Below are positions 22,731-31,703 of a stretch of DNA of 64,000 bases, piece by piece (the first letter of the stretch is position 1; each line of letters starts with the position of its first letter). The notes under the pieces were generated by a model. It was given only the letters and a program-made list of their open reading frames with translations. It made no database searches and was not told where the DNA came from. Source of the stretch: Scolecobasidium constrictum UM 578 (Eukaryota; Ascomycota; Dothideomycetes; Venturiales; Sympoventuriaceae). The position numbers and the translations under genes are program-made. Location of the stretch: the NCBI GenBank assembly GCA_000611715.1, contig AZYM01000003.1, positions 1 through 64,000 of the forward strand, in the 5' to 3' direction.

Positions 22731-22981
22731 CCTCGCATCTTTTCTCCTGTTCCTCATCTTGGCTTGCGAGTGTGCAATGCCTTGTACACACTGTAAAGCA
22801 TTTCCTGGCGTTGCGAACAGAGTGGTCAAAAGTGGTAGAGCCTGAGATGCACAAGATATATTCATTGTAATCACATTCACCTAAAGTCCTACGCAGGCTA
22901 TGTTCTGAACGTCATTTGCGCGCCAGCTTGTCTCTCGAAAGTATTGTCTGCGCTTGCCATCATGCTAATTGCAAGCATAGT

Positions 22982-24322
22982 TCAAGTTCGAAGCAGCTCT
23001 TTCCGCACGATGTCGACCACAACATCAACAAAATGCTCGACATCTGCCTCGTCATAGTGCATCTCATTGTACGAAACCGCATAACGCAGCACGTTCTGCC
23101 ACGTCCAGAGATGCACGGCTGGGTTGGGCGTCATCACATTTGTGGCCATCCAGAAATCCTTGACAACGACATCCCTTTCGCCCACATAATCACGCTGCAG
23201 GAGCGGGTCAACAACACCCACGCTCGAGATCATCGGATCTGATGCTGGTGGAGGCTTCGGTGCCTCTGGCGACATGGCGACCTTCATCATCTCCCAATGT
23301 GGCTTCAAGCCATAGAGAAGTCGCGGATCGGCAGCGAACCCTGTATAGAAGGACTTGACCTGAGTGGACAGGTCACTGAAGGACTCATATGGAGGCTCGT
23401 AGACCACTGGCCAGCCGATGATGCTGATACTGGTCGGATCAGACTTGACCGGCTCGGTGCAGTGCTTTCGAAGACCGAAGATGCCGAAAGTTGCATACTT
23501 GCGATCTTTGTTCTCGCTCAGCTTGTAGGTGGCCATCATCGAGGCCGTCTGGAACACGTGGAATGGCGTCAGCCCACTTGCCTTGCTCGCCTTTATGATC
23601 TGAGAGCTTTCTTCGGTGCTGAAGGCGTAATCCACTCGATTCGCGTCACTTGGAGGTTCGTTCATCTTCTTTGCCGGAAGTCCTTGGCCAGGTATGTTGG
23701 AGCCGTAGTCTTCGAGCGCCTTCTGGGCGGATGAGAACCCTTCATCCGAATGGTCTTTGGGTAATGGAGCACTCGATGCAAATGGCAATGACAGCCGAGC
23801 TGTTTCGCTGCCATCGAATGGATATGGCTGGTGCGATGGATTTGCAAGATGCCAGGCCAGTCGGTCCAAAACACGGATCACACCTTCCGCATCAGCATTC
23901 TCATGTGTGATGCGCACGATCACTTCATTCGTCTTCGAAAGGACAAAGAGCGTCGATCGACCGACCATATGGCTGCTCAGCTTTGGGAAGACTTCTTTGC
24001 TCGATGCACCCCCTATATGCACAACTGTCTCATCCAGCCAATGATCGAGAGCAGTTTGATCCCGTAGAACCTCGTAGACTTTCTTGTCATCTTGGACAGT
24101 ATTCGCAATGGATGGGTGACGCCATCGCACCGCCGTCCAAGCTTTTCTGATGTCCCCTACAAGGTTGTTGGTGTTGAGGTAGAGGCCGATACAAGCACTT
24201 GTTGCCCACATCTGACGACCGAGTGGTACTGTGGCGTTTGAAATTATCTTGTAGTGGATCTCGACGTCGTCCATCGGTCGTTCATACCGATGGAGACTCA
24301 CTGCAGACCAGTTGTATTCCAT
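22982..24322 (-). CDS. condensation-domain-like CoA-dependent acyltransferase
   Basis: An intronless gene of 446 residues from the ATG at 24322; an in-frame ATG 34 codons upstream adds a stretch without clear support. Residues 140-144 read HENAD, matching the HxxxD catalytic motif of the CoA-dependent acyltransferase / condensation superfamily, though the usual doubled histidine is missing its first member. The second half contains an FGIFGLRKH stretch and a terminal segment that resembles fungal acetyltransferases of the 15-O-acetyltransferase type. Substrate unknown; members acylate alcohols or amines, often in secondary metabolism, but no synthase gene is adjacent. It converges on FMP27 with 251 bp between stop codons. 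Confidence 0.7.
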   Translation of the reverse strand: MEYNWSAVSLHRYERPMDDVEIHYKIISNATVPLGRQMWATSACIGLYLNTNNLVGDIRKAWTAVRWRHPSIANTVQDDKKVYEVLRDQTALDHWLDETVVHIGGASSKEVFPKLSSHMVGRSTLFVLSKTNEVIVRITHENADAEGVIRVLDRLAWHLANPSHQPYPFDGSETARLSLPFASSAPLPKDHSDEGFSSAQKALEDYGSNIPGQGLPAKKMNEPPSDANRVDYAFSTEESSQIIKASKASGLTPFHVFQTASMMATYKLSENKDRKYATFGIFGLRKHCTEPVKSDPTSISIIGWPVVYEPPYESFSDLSTQVKSFYTGFAADPRLLYGLKPHWEMMKVAMSPEAPKPPPASDPMISSVGVVDPLLQRDYVGERDVVVKDFWMATNVMTPNPAVHLWTWQNVLRYAVSYNEMHYDEADVEHFVDVVVDIVRKELLRT

Positions 24323-24909
24323 TGTTCGAACTGAGCCACTGTTTTGATCACGAGTGACTATGCGGGCTTGCGATAGGAGGAAGATGCTGAAATCCAAATA
24401 GGGCGATTGCGTGGCTCTTTGCACAATTTATGTTAATTCCGCGACCCTCGTGTACCAACATCGTCTTCCGTTTCTGGCATGATCAGCTGTAACCCTCGCT
24501 GCACTCTGATGTCTGTGGGAACCTCGATACAATGACGATCATGCATGGCTTACATCAGCCGAAACTTCTATTTTCAGGCGCATGATGCTTTTGTGGAGCG
24601 CATATGGACCACAGCGAACTCACAATTGCCCTTCATCTACATTCTAGGTCTATGTTGAACTCAGGCATTGCTTCCGCGCAGTCGCCATTATCGGTGAAGG
24701 CCCGTGAACCAGTCGGAGGATACATTTGGGCTGTCAATTGTACTCCAGATCAGTAATGAAGTTGAACGTCCGCCGTCATCTGCAAAGCACATCTGTCCGT
24801 CGCCGTTCCAGCAGAATGGTGACCGAAATTCTCGAGCAAGCGAGTCCAGTTGCTAGTGCAGCCACTCAGATCCTGATGAGAGAGTTCCCGACTGCCCTGC
24901 ATCTGAATC
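24323..24909. other. intergenic region
   Basis: No supported gene. It lies upstream of the acyltransferase and downstream of the small membrane-protein gene, both on the minus strand. Confidence 0.4.
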
Positions 24910-25587
24910 CTATGCCAGTGTCGTATGAATAGCTCGGTATGCGATCAATGCAACACTGCAAACGATGGAGACAATGATCGCTTTCTCCTCCGGTAAGAGG
25001 GCATGCCAACCAAGAGCTCTCGCCTCCTTCCGAGCTTCGTGTTTGAGCTGCTCGAGATGTTTGCGCAGCACCGTCCACGCTTCATGTTCATTCCTCGTCA
25101 TCCTTTTAACTGACGTTCTGTGCCTTTCTGAGCTACCAGCTTCTTGAGCCTCCTTCGCTTGGTCGATGATGACAGTTGCGTATTGCATTTCAGCCCTGGC
25201 TCTCCTGACCTCATGTGCGACGCGCCCTCTTCTCTGCTCGTGCATTCCAGCTCGGATGAGTAGTTGGGCAGATTCCTCGAGGTATATGATCTCGCATAGG
25301 CAGCGTAATCGAGCACGCCGAGGACTGTCCATGAGATCCAACATGGACGTGATGGACCGGAGGCTTTTTATGTGTCCAATGTGCCATCCTAGCTTATCAG
25401 ATCGGCCGAATTCAGCCCACGAGTGCACCTTCTCTTGCTCAGTGTGCGGTCTATAAGGCCTTGAGTATGATATCTGTCGGATTGGGCCATTCGCAAGTCC
25501 GCCTTTAGATGCGTGGGTGTTGTAGGTTCGTATTGCAGGCCATCGAGAAGGCAATTGGCGTAAGGAGAGCTGTCTCAAAGAAGTCAT
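24910..25587 (-). CDS. hypothetical protein, likely mitochondrial, one C-terminal membrane segment
   Basis: Intronless, 225 residues from the ATG at 25587; another ATG ten codons upstream is in frame. The N-terminus (MTSLRQLSLRQLPSRW) is rich in Arg, Leu and Ser without acidic residues, as in mitochondrial presequences. A basic, helix-rich middle (about residues 95-190) follows, and the protein ends with one hydrophobic segment near residues 200-218. No known domain is recognised. Reality is supported by this organised architecture and by the lack of any competing gene; function is unknown. Confidence 0.5.
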   Translation of the reverse strand: MTSLRQLSLRQLPSRWPAIRTYNTHASKGGLANGPIRQISYSRPYRPHTEQEKVHSWAEFGRSDKLGWHIGHIKSLRSITSMLDLMDSPRRARLRCLCEIIYLEESAQLLIRAGMHEQRRGRVAHEVRRARAEMQYATVIIDQAKEAQEAGSSERHRTSVKRMTRNEHEAWTVLRKHLEQLKHEARKEARALGWHALLPEEKAIIVSIVCSVALIAYRAIHTTLA

Positions 25588-26815
25588 AGCAGCTGTAAGT
25601 CTCGAGCATAGATTCATCCCTGGTGAATGGATCAGAACTGAGGGCCTGACTGTACTTACACAAAAGCCCGTGAGACAGTCGTGTAACAGAAACGAGAGTG
25701 AACAACATAATGGGAAGTAGTCCTGCCGGTCGACCGCGACGGAAAGCCAGCATCTAGCCTGCCAATTGAAGAAAAGCTATCATTGAATGAAGAGTATGCG
25801 CATGATCTTGAATCGCCTCAATCTACTGAAGTGGGCATCTCGTTGATTCGTAGTTCCTCGCTTCGGGTAAGGTGGGCGATAAGCGCAGGCTGAGGTTCTC
25901 CATGAAGACTTGGAACACAAATCTGTGTTGAACTCTGCGCCTCGGCAACGAGGCAATATTACAAGTCTGGGCGTACTTGTATTTGACGTGGACTGTCAGG
26001 AGCTGAGCATGTTTCAGAGGCACAGACTCCAGTGAAGATGTAATGAACAAGGGGCCGGGATCCCCACCGGTTTTGACAGCAGGGTGGTTTGAAGCAAGCG
26101 CTAATGAATCATCGCATACGATCTGCCTTCAACCTCTCCATTTGTCTGGTCAAGCATTTTCATCGGATCTTCTCATTGTTCAGGTCATGGAATTCCTTGC
26201 GGCATCACACATCATCGTCCTTCGAGGGCGGTCCATCCTGCATGCCTCAGGTCTCGATGCCTCTGATTGCAGACGTTGACCCGTTCGATTCAAGCACCTT
26301 CGCCAGACATGCAAGCCTTGTAAGAAGCGAGAAGGCTGAAACTTTTTGTCTGGGGTCTAGCCTCGCCATGAATCGCCGCAGATGCTCACCGACAAACAGG
26401 CTATCGATATGCCGGGCATTGAACACATAAACGGGTGCTGATATCGACCTTCCGGGATTTGTCATTGTGAAATCTGCAATGATGATGGCATTCCACCCCA
26501 GGCTCCCACAAGGTCCAGACGGAATGGTATGACTACCAAGACAATTGTTTCCAAACCGAACGTTTTGACGTGGTCGGTACTTCTGCCACTCTTGACTGTG
26601 AGCAGACAACATGTCCGGATTACCGATATGAGCAACTAATCTCGCAATATTGCACGTTATGGAAAGGAGGTGGAGGGCAACGATATATTGTGCGGTTTCC
26701 ATCAGTCGAAGTCACCGGACACATTCACTTCAATTCTGTCGCTTTCGTTCTTCACACTCTCGTTTCATTCTACATTCGTTCTTATTTCAGAACAGAACAT
26801 TACTGCTCGGCCAGG
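25588..26815. other. 1.2-kb intergenic region
   Basis: No supported gene. It separates two divergently transcribed genes and should carry the AA9 promoter. A 151-residue minus-strand frame at 26247-26702 has no recognisable architecture and was not accepted. Confidence 0.4.
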
Positions 26816-27808
26816 ATGAAGTTCTCTACTGTTGTTCTTTGCTCGGTTGCCCAGGTGGCAAACGCGCATTACTTCTTTAACACCAACATTGTCAACGGGG
26901 TCAAGCAGCCAAACGACAAGTATGTCCGCCAGTCCACCCGCGCTACGAAGTTCAATCCCATCAAGTTCTCCTCCAACCCTGCTGCGGACATTCGCGACGG
27001 CTCTTTCGCCGATGGACCAGACATCAGGTGCAACCAGGGTGCATCCTCTGGTGCGAACACCGACGTGCTGACCGTGAATGCCGGTGACGAAGTTCGCTTC
27101 CAGCTTGCTGTCGGTGCAACGATGCAGCATCCTGGTCCTGGATTCATCTACATGTCGAAGGCTCCAGGCAATGTCAAGTCCTATGATGGGTCCGGAGACT
27201 GGTTCAAGATCTATGAGGAGGGCGTCTGCGAGGGTGGTGACTTCACCAAAGACGCCTGGTGCGACTGGGACAGGGACTGGATCGCTGGTACCATCCCCAA
27301 AGATACGCCCGACGGAGAGTATCTCGTGCGCGTCGAGCATATCGGAGTCCATCGTTCCCACGTAAACCAGCCCGAACACTACGTCTCCTGCATGCAGGTC
27401 AAGGTTCAGGGCGGTGGTACGGGCACTCCTGGTCCTCTGGTCAAGTTTCCTGGCGCATACAAGGACACAGATCCGTACGCAAACTTCAGCATCTACAATG
27501 GTCGCAAGCCGTTCCCGATGCCTGGTCCAGCTGTTTGGACTGGCGGTGCCGGGTCCGCTGCCTCGCCAGCCGCTCCCGCTGTTCCAGAGGGCTCAGTCAT
27601 CGCACCGGTATCAAGAGCCGCCGCCGCACCAGCTGGGACCACTCTCGCCACTGTCGCCAGGCCTGCTGCCACGCCAGCTGCCGGTGGCCCAGCCGGATGC
27701 GCAAATCTTTGGGCACAATGTGGCGGCCAAGGTTTCGCAGGGGCCACTTGTTGCTCTGCCGGGACTTGCAAGGCCCAGAATCCGTGGTATTCGCAGTGCC
27801 TCAACTAG
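26816..27808 (+). CDS. secreted AA9 lytic polysaccharide monooxygenase with C-terminal CBM1
   Basis: Intronless, 330 residues. A 17-residue signal peptide ends ANA, leaving His18 as the new N-terminus, the first ligand of the copper histidine brace. The second ligand is His105 (MQHPGP) and the axial tyrosine is Tyr189. Family hallmarks include DIRCNQG, GDWFKIYEEG and VKFPGAYKDTDP. After a Pro/Ala/Thr-rich linker (about residues 240-294) comes a CBM1 cellulose-binding module (295-330) with its WAQCGGQ opening, four cysteines and the aromatic pair NPWYSQC. The enzyme oxidatively cleaves cellulose or related glucans outside the cell. Odd point: the Gln two residues before the axial Tyr in most AA9s is Glu187 here. 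The long in-frame stretch before the ATG is treated as 5' leader. Confidence 0.92.
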   Translation: MKFSTVVLCSVAQVANAHYFFNTNIVNGVKQPNDKYVRQSTRATKFNPIKFSSNPAADIRDGSFADGPDIRCNQGASSGANTDVLTVNAGDEVRFQLAVGATMQHPGPGFIYMSKAPGNVKSYDGSGDWFKIYEEGVCEGGDFTKDAWCDWDRDWIAGTIPKDTPDGEYLVRVEHIGVHRSHVNQPEHYVSCMQVKVQGGGTGTPGPLVKFPGAYKDTDPYANFSIYNGRKPFPMPGPAVWTGGAGSAASPAAPAVPEGSVIAPVSRAAAAPAGTTLATVARPAATPAAGGPAGCANLWAQCGGQGFAGATCCSAGTCKAQNPWYSQCLN

Positions 27809-28245
27809 GCGCTTCTAAGCGCCTCGTCATGAAGTGGGTGGTATGACGAACAACATTCTCTTCTTGTTCACAGAACCGGAACTGTCCGGCTTCTGTTTTA
27901 TCTTTGTGCTGTGTATACTAGAAGAACGCGCTTTTAGGTGGCGTCTCGTATAGATCAGTAATGTCAAGTGCACATTGACTTGAATCCATAATCCAGTGTA
28001 GAATTAAGAACGCGTTAAAGAACTTTCGATTGAACTCCTAGATGCTCTCGCAGCTTTCGCGTCCAGCTATCCATGGGATTTTGCATGATTCGCAGTCCAT
28101 GTGCCTGAAGAATGCTCTTGAGCATGTCCATGTCATTGTATCGTAAGGTGACAACCTGATCTATCGGCTGCGCAAAGGCTAGTCTCCAATTAGGTGGCCA
28201 CATGAAAAGTGCCGCTCATTGTTCGATTCGCTCGCCGAATAGTCT
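27809..28245. other. intergenic region between convergent genes
   Basis: The 3' ends of the AA9 gene and the first small secreted protein gene face each other here. No supported coding sequence. Confidence 0.4.
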
Positions 28246-28588
28246 CTACCAGTCCTTGGTGCAAGTCAAGCACTATGCGAATCTTGTCAGTTTTCAAGCA
28301 TCATTACCACACGGCAAAGCATGGCAAACTCACCATAGCAGTCGACATTCGAGCCTTCTCGTAGCAGGTGTTGACCTCGCCATTCTTCTTGTAGCAGTTG
28401 CCAAACGTCTTCTTGCACTCTTTCATGGCTGGTTCGATCTCCTTCGTGCCGCAAACGAAGCCCTGTGGCTTGATGGGTGGGTCTGGCGTTGGAGGCGGGC
28501 GGTCACTCATCTTGGTCTGTGGTGTTGGGGTAGCAGCTGCAGCGGTTGCGAGAACGAGAAGCATGGTGATGATGTGGAGTGCGTACAT
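28246..28588 (-). CDS. cysteine-rich small secreted protein 1 (tandem family)
   Basis: Two exons, 28588-28334 and 28272-28246, joined by a 61-nt intron (GTGAGT...CGCATAG, branch CTGAC), give 93 residues. A signal peptide of about 19 residues (LLVLATAAAA) precedes a Pro-rich spacer (residues ~21-42). Cysteines fall at 46, 58, 65, 75, 86 and 89, an even number suited to three disulfides. The core C58-x6-C65-x9-C75 is identical in spacing to both neighbours on the same strand. The tiny second exon encodes only eight residues and carries the C-x2-C tail. This 3' splice site was chosen over an upstream AG because it lies at a proper distance from the branch site and restores the family's tail. Function unknown; effector-like or antimicrobial roles are possibilities only. 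Confidence 0.6.
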
Positions 28589-28918
28589 GATTCTGTCTGT
28601 GACGGCGGACTCTTCGTTGACGTTCGTGTATTGTATGTGGTGTTATGAGACAGGCTTCGATAGCGGACGAATGGTGCGTGCGCTTGATGAAGAGAGTGGA
28701 CATCGAATGAAGGATTGGAATTGTCTTATACTCCAATATGCACAGCCGGGTAAGCTCTCCATGTGGATTTCATCGGACACCGGCATCATCACCGCCACTT
28801 CGTGATCTCCGCTGTCGCACTCATCAATGATTGGCATGACCGGCTACCGATGGACAGAGATTGCGTAGCGCCACAAAGAGACTCACCAAGCCGCTTCAAT
28901 GGTAGTCTGATACGAGAG
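28589..28918. other. intergenic region
   Basis: This 330-bp stretch separates small secreted protein genes 1 and 2 and contains no supported frame; it should hold the promoter of gene 1. Confidence 0.4.
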
Positions 28919-29351
28919 CTAGCGAGCATTCAAGGCTGCAACCCTCGCGTATATGTTTTCTGTATTTACTGCGTTCGTATCCGTAATGTTATCCAGCCCC
29001 TTTAGGCTGGATCGTGGACATGCTGCACAGGTCCCTTCAACACACGTCCATCCACACCTCCGGCACTATTTCATGACAGTCAGTGAAGCTGCCGACGACA
29101 GGCAACAGTCGTGGAGAATCTATGACCGAGAGGAGCCGACTTACCACCCAGCAGTCGACATCAAGGTTTGCAGTGCTGCATAAGCAATGCATCTGATCAC
29201 CACCGGCATCCAGGCAGCCTGCCATGAACTTTTTGCACAGCTCTAGCTGTGGTGCAGAGCAAGCATCCTCGTGGAATTTGGGCAAATGGCTGAAGGCAAG
29301 AGCGGGAGTGGCCAATGTCAGGGCGACCACGGAAAGGATCGAGGTTTTCAT
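28919..29351 (-). CDS. cysteine-rich small secreted protein 2 (tandem family)
   Basis: Two exons, 29351-29145 and 29065-28919, with a 79-nt GTAAGT...AATAG intron in phase 0, give 117 residues. A signal peptide ends near ATPALA (residue 19). Eleven cysteines follow in the mature protein, with the order C-x7-C-x6-C-x9-C-x-C before the intron and C-R-R-C-G-W-T-C after it. The STAN tetrapeptide directly after the C-x-C is shared with gene 3. The tail after the last cysteine is about 32 residues longer than in gene 3 and without cysteines. The odd cysteine number would leave one unpaired unless the protein dimerises. No known domain recognised; paralogy with its neighbours rests on spacing, shared words and intron position. 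Confidence 0.6.
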
Positions 29352-29779
29352 TGTGAACTTCTGGATTTCTAGGACGGTCGATCAAAACATTAAGCATGTA
29401 GTTCTGTTTTATTCATCATGGATTGTGGGGAACCACGTCGAATGGGAAGTGATGTTTGTGTCGGATCTGGTTACAAGCGTGACGCTGTGGTGCCGGACAA
29501 GTCTAAATGCCTGTCGATACCAGAGCAGCCAGAAAATCCCAACCCCAATCCCGTGTGGTTTGTACTCCATGTCCCAACGCTCGTCATGTATCCCGTCTAT
29601 TCATGTAACTCATTCGTCCATTCATTCATCCGTGCAAATCCGTGAGCGGCTTTGTGATCAAGCAGAAATGTTGCTCAAAATTGTAGCTTCCGACTCCAAT
29701 CGTCTACCTTTCCGTGTTGTGTGAGTGAAAGGTCAATCGTCCATGTCCCGCTAGTGACACTGCTTCGACCTCATGCGGT
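29352..29779. other. intergenic region
   Basis: This 428-bp stretch between secreted-protein genes 2 and 3 contains no supported frame and should hold the promoter of gene 2. Confidence 0.4.
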
Positions 29780-30119
29780 TCAAGGATTCACGCACGTGAA
29801 TGGCTCTGGGCACATCGAGCACGGGAAGCCGCATTCGCGGCACTGCGGGCGGAGTGTTAGCGTACTGGTGTTTCAGAATCGAGTGTTCAAAGTCACATAC
29901 CGGATACACGGCTCCAGCGCCATTGAAGGAATTGGCGGTGCTGCAGGTGCAAGCCGCTGTATCGCCACCACCCTTGACGCAGCTGGCATAGTTACGATCG
30001 CAGCGATCCCCCCAGCTTGGGTCGCACGCGAGCTCTTCGACACGGACAGCTGGCTGTGGTGCAGCGACTGCGGCGGAAGCGAAGGCGACGAGGGCAACGA
30101 AGATCGATGATCCGTGCAT
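29780..30119 (-). CDS. cysteine-rich small secreted protein 3 (tandem family)
   Basis: Two exons, 30119-29901 and 29842-29780, with a 58-nt GTATGT...CGCAG intron in phase 0, give 93 residues. A signal peptide ends around residues 18-20 (FASAAVAA). The mature part has ten cysteines: C-x7-C-x6-C-x9-C-x-C in the first exon, then C-R-E-C-G-F-P-C plus two more in the second. The STAN word follows the C-x-C as in gene 2. Reading straight through the donor would give a plausible but cysteine-poor 122-residue protein, so the spliced form is preferred because it reproduces the tail of gene 2. Function unknown. Confidence 0.6.
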
Positions 30120-30519
30120 GACGATGTTGATTGATGTCGTGAATGTCTTTGTGATGTCTCTGAAGCCTGATGCTGCCGATGGCGTTTGTCGTAGGTGGTT
30201 GTGTGTGTTACTGAGCAGGACTTGCGCTCGCGGCTGCGAAGGTTTTGAAGTTGCGATCTTGGTCCGGGTAACTGAGGCTCATTGTACATGCACGTCACCG
30301 CGTGCTAGCGCGTTTTTGCGGCGGTAGCCGGTACTTGCCTTTGCGAATTGTGGTCCGTGGACAGAGGTAACTCGATCGATATGGTGACCCAGATGCTCGT
30401 GCAGGTAGTTGATGGACAAGTGCAGTGCTTGCATGTCCGTTCGCCCCCGACGATGTGGTGATTTGTGCAGTCGCTTCCTCAAGCCATGTCTTCGCGTAAA
30501 AAATTAGATTGGTGCCTGT
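30120..30519. other. intergenic region
   Basis: Lies between the third secreted-protein gene and ATG16. No supported coding sequence. Confidence 0.4.
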
Positions 30520-31179
30520 TCATCCTTTCTGCTTGCTTGTGCCATCAAATCCCATATCACGATTCATCTTGTCCGCTCTCCCGCCCATCTCCTTCATCCA
30601 CCTCTCCACAAGCGCCTTGTTCTCCTTCTCCAACTTCTCCGTCTTCTGCTCCGCCACCGAAAGCTGCAGGCTCAGGCTGATCATCTCGTCCTGCACGTCA
30701 CTCGCCAGCTTCTTCGACTCCCTGATCTCCTCCTGGCTGTCCTTCAGCTTCCGCTGCGTAGTCGCCAGCTCCTTTTGTAACACTTGGATCTGCCGCGTCT
30801 GTGCATTCGCATTTGCCTGCATAGTTGGGATCTGTGCAGTCTCTTTCTCAAGTATAGCACGTGCACGCTGTGCCTCTGCAAGCTGCTGACGTATGGCGAG
30901 CGTCGTCGTTGGCTCCGCTGGTGCAGGCGAGGTGGTCGGCTTAGGCGAAGATGGCGTGCGGTAGAAGAATCCGACTGGAGTTGTCATTCGTTCTGGTGGT
31001 GGCTGAGCTGCCTCTGCAGGCGCCTCCGCTACGGCATCTTCTTTAATCCGCGATCGCTGCTCGGCGGCGATGACACGATCAGCAAGTTTCTGGTACTTGG
31101 CTATGATGTCTGCGTCTGCATGATCTCGAGCTTGGGTGGCCTCGATATTGGCCATGAACTGGCGGAGAGCTTCATCCAT
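30520..31179 (-). CDS. atg16: autophagy protein Atg16-like
   Basis: Intronless, 219 residues from the ATG at 31179; sequence further upstream lacks an in-frame ATG before a stop. Residues ~2-45 form an amphipathic helix ending KYQKLADRV, corresponding to the Atg5-binding region. A Pro/Ala-rich linker follows, then a long heptad coiled coil (about residues 95-190). It ends with the characteristic Atg16 segment ENKALVERWMKEMGG and an ADKMN word. Atg16 binds the Atg12-Atg5 conjugate, dimerises by the coiled coil and directs Atg8 lipidation on the phagophore. The length fits the short fungal form without WD40 repeats. The very N-terminus lacks the early Trp I would expect, so an unseen 5' exon remains possible. 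Confidence 0.75.
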   Translation of the reverse strand: MDEALRQFMANIEATQARDHADADIIAKYQKLADRVIAAEQRSRIKEDAVAEAPAEAAQPPPERMTTPVGFFYRTPSSPKPTTSPAPAEPTTTLAIRQQLAEAQRARAILEKETAQIPTMQANANAQTRQIQVLQKELATTQRKLKDSQEEIRESKKLASDVQDEMISLSLQLSVAEQKTEKLEKENKALVERWMKEMGGRADKMNRDMGFDGTSKQKG

Positions 31180-31703
31180 CTTACTCGAGAGGTCACCGAC
31201 CAAGCTCTTCGTTGTCCTGGCCACCGTGATATCGGATTACCATGATAGACTGGAGACAATGAGCCTCAAGATCATGAATTCGCATATGCGAAAAGTACGT
31301 CTGTTGTTGTCGAAGCCTGAGGTTCGTGCTCACGAGATGTTCGCGGGGATCGTCACAAGCTCGAGCCTCATCAGATCTGCCACCTTCATTGCGACCTTGT
31401 AAGCCAAATTTTTCACAGCAACACCATAGTCGCCTGAATTCTCTTCGAAATGGAGCTTAGCAATTACCTGATGAGAGTAATTGCTTGTAATCTCAGATCT
31501 AGTGTGCTCACTCCCCATTTACTCCAAAAAAACATGATCTTGACAATAGTGATTATTTCTGCCCTAATTATTTTCCTGGATCAGAATGTGAGAGATCATT
31601 CGCAAAAGACAATAATTGATTGCTTCGGCAAGTTTGCTTGCGGCCAGATGGAGATATGGCAAGGCCAGAAGAGTCAAGGAAACCGTCTTTCTTTTCAACA
31701 TGA
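31180..31703. other. intergenic region
   Basis: This 524-bp stretch lies between two minus-strand genes. It is rather AT-rich around 31390-31620 and holds no supported gene. Confidence 0.4.

Noticed and set aside
26247..26702. A 151-residue minus-strand frame upstream of the AA9 gene
   Set aside because: No signal peptide, membrane segment or domain; it ends in what should be promoter sequence, and composition is not convincingly coding.
28003..28203. A 62-residue minus-strand frame just downstream of the first small secreted protein gene, considered as a further exon or family member
   Set aside because: It has no cysteine and no signal peptide, and the family's tail exon already ends at a stop at 28246.
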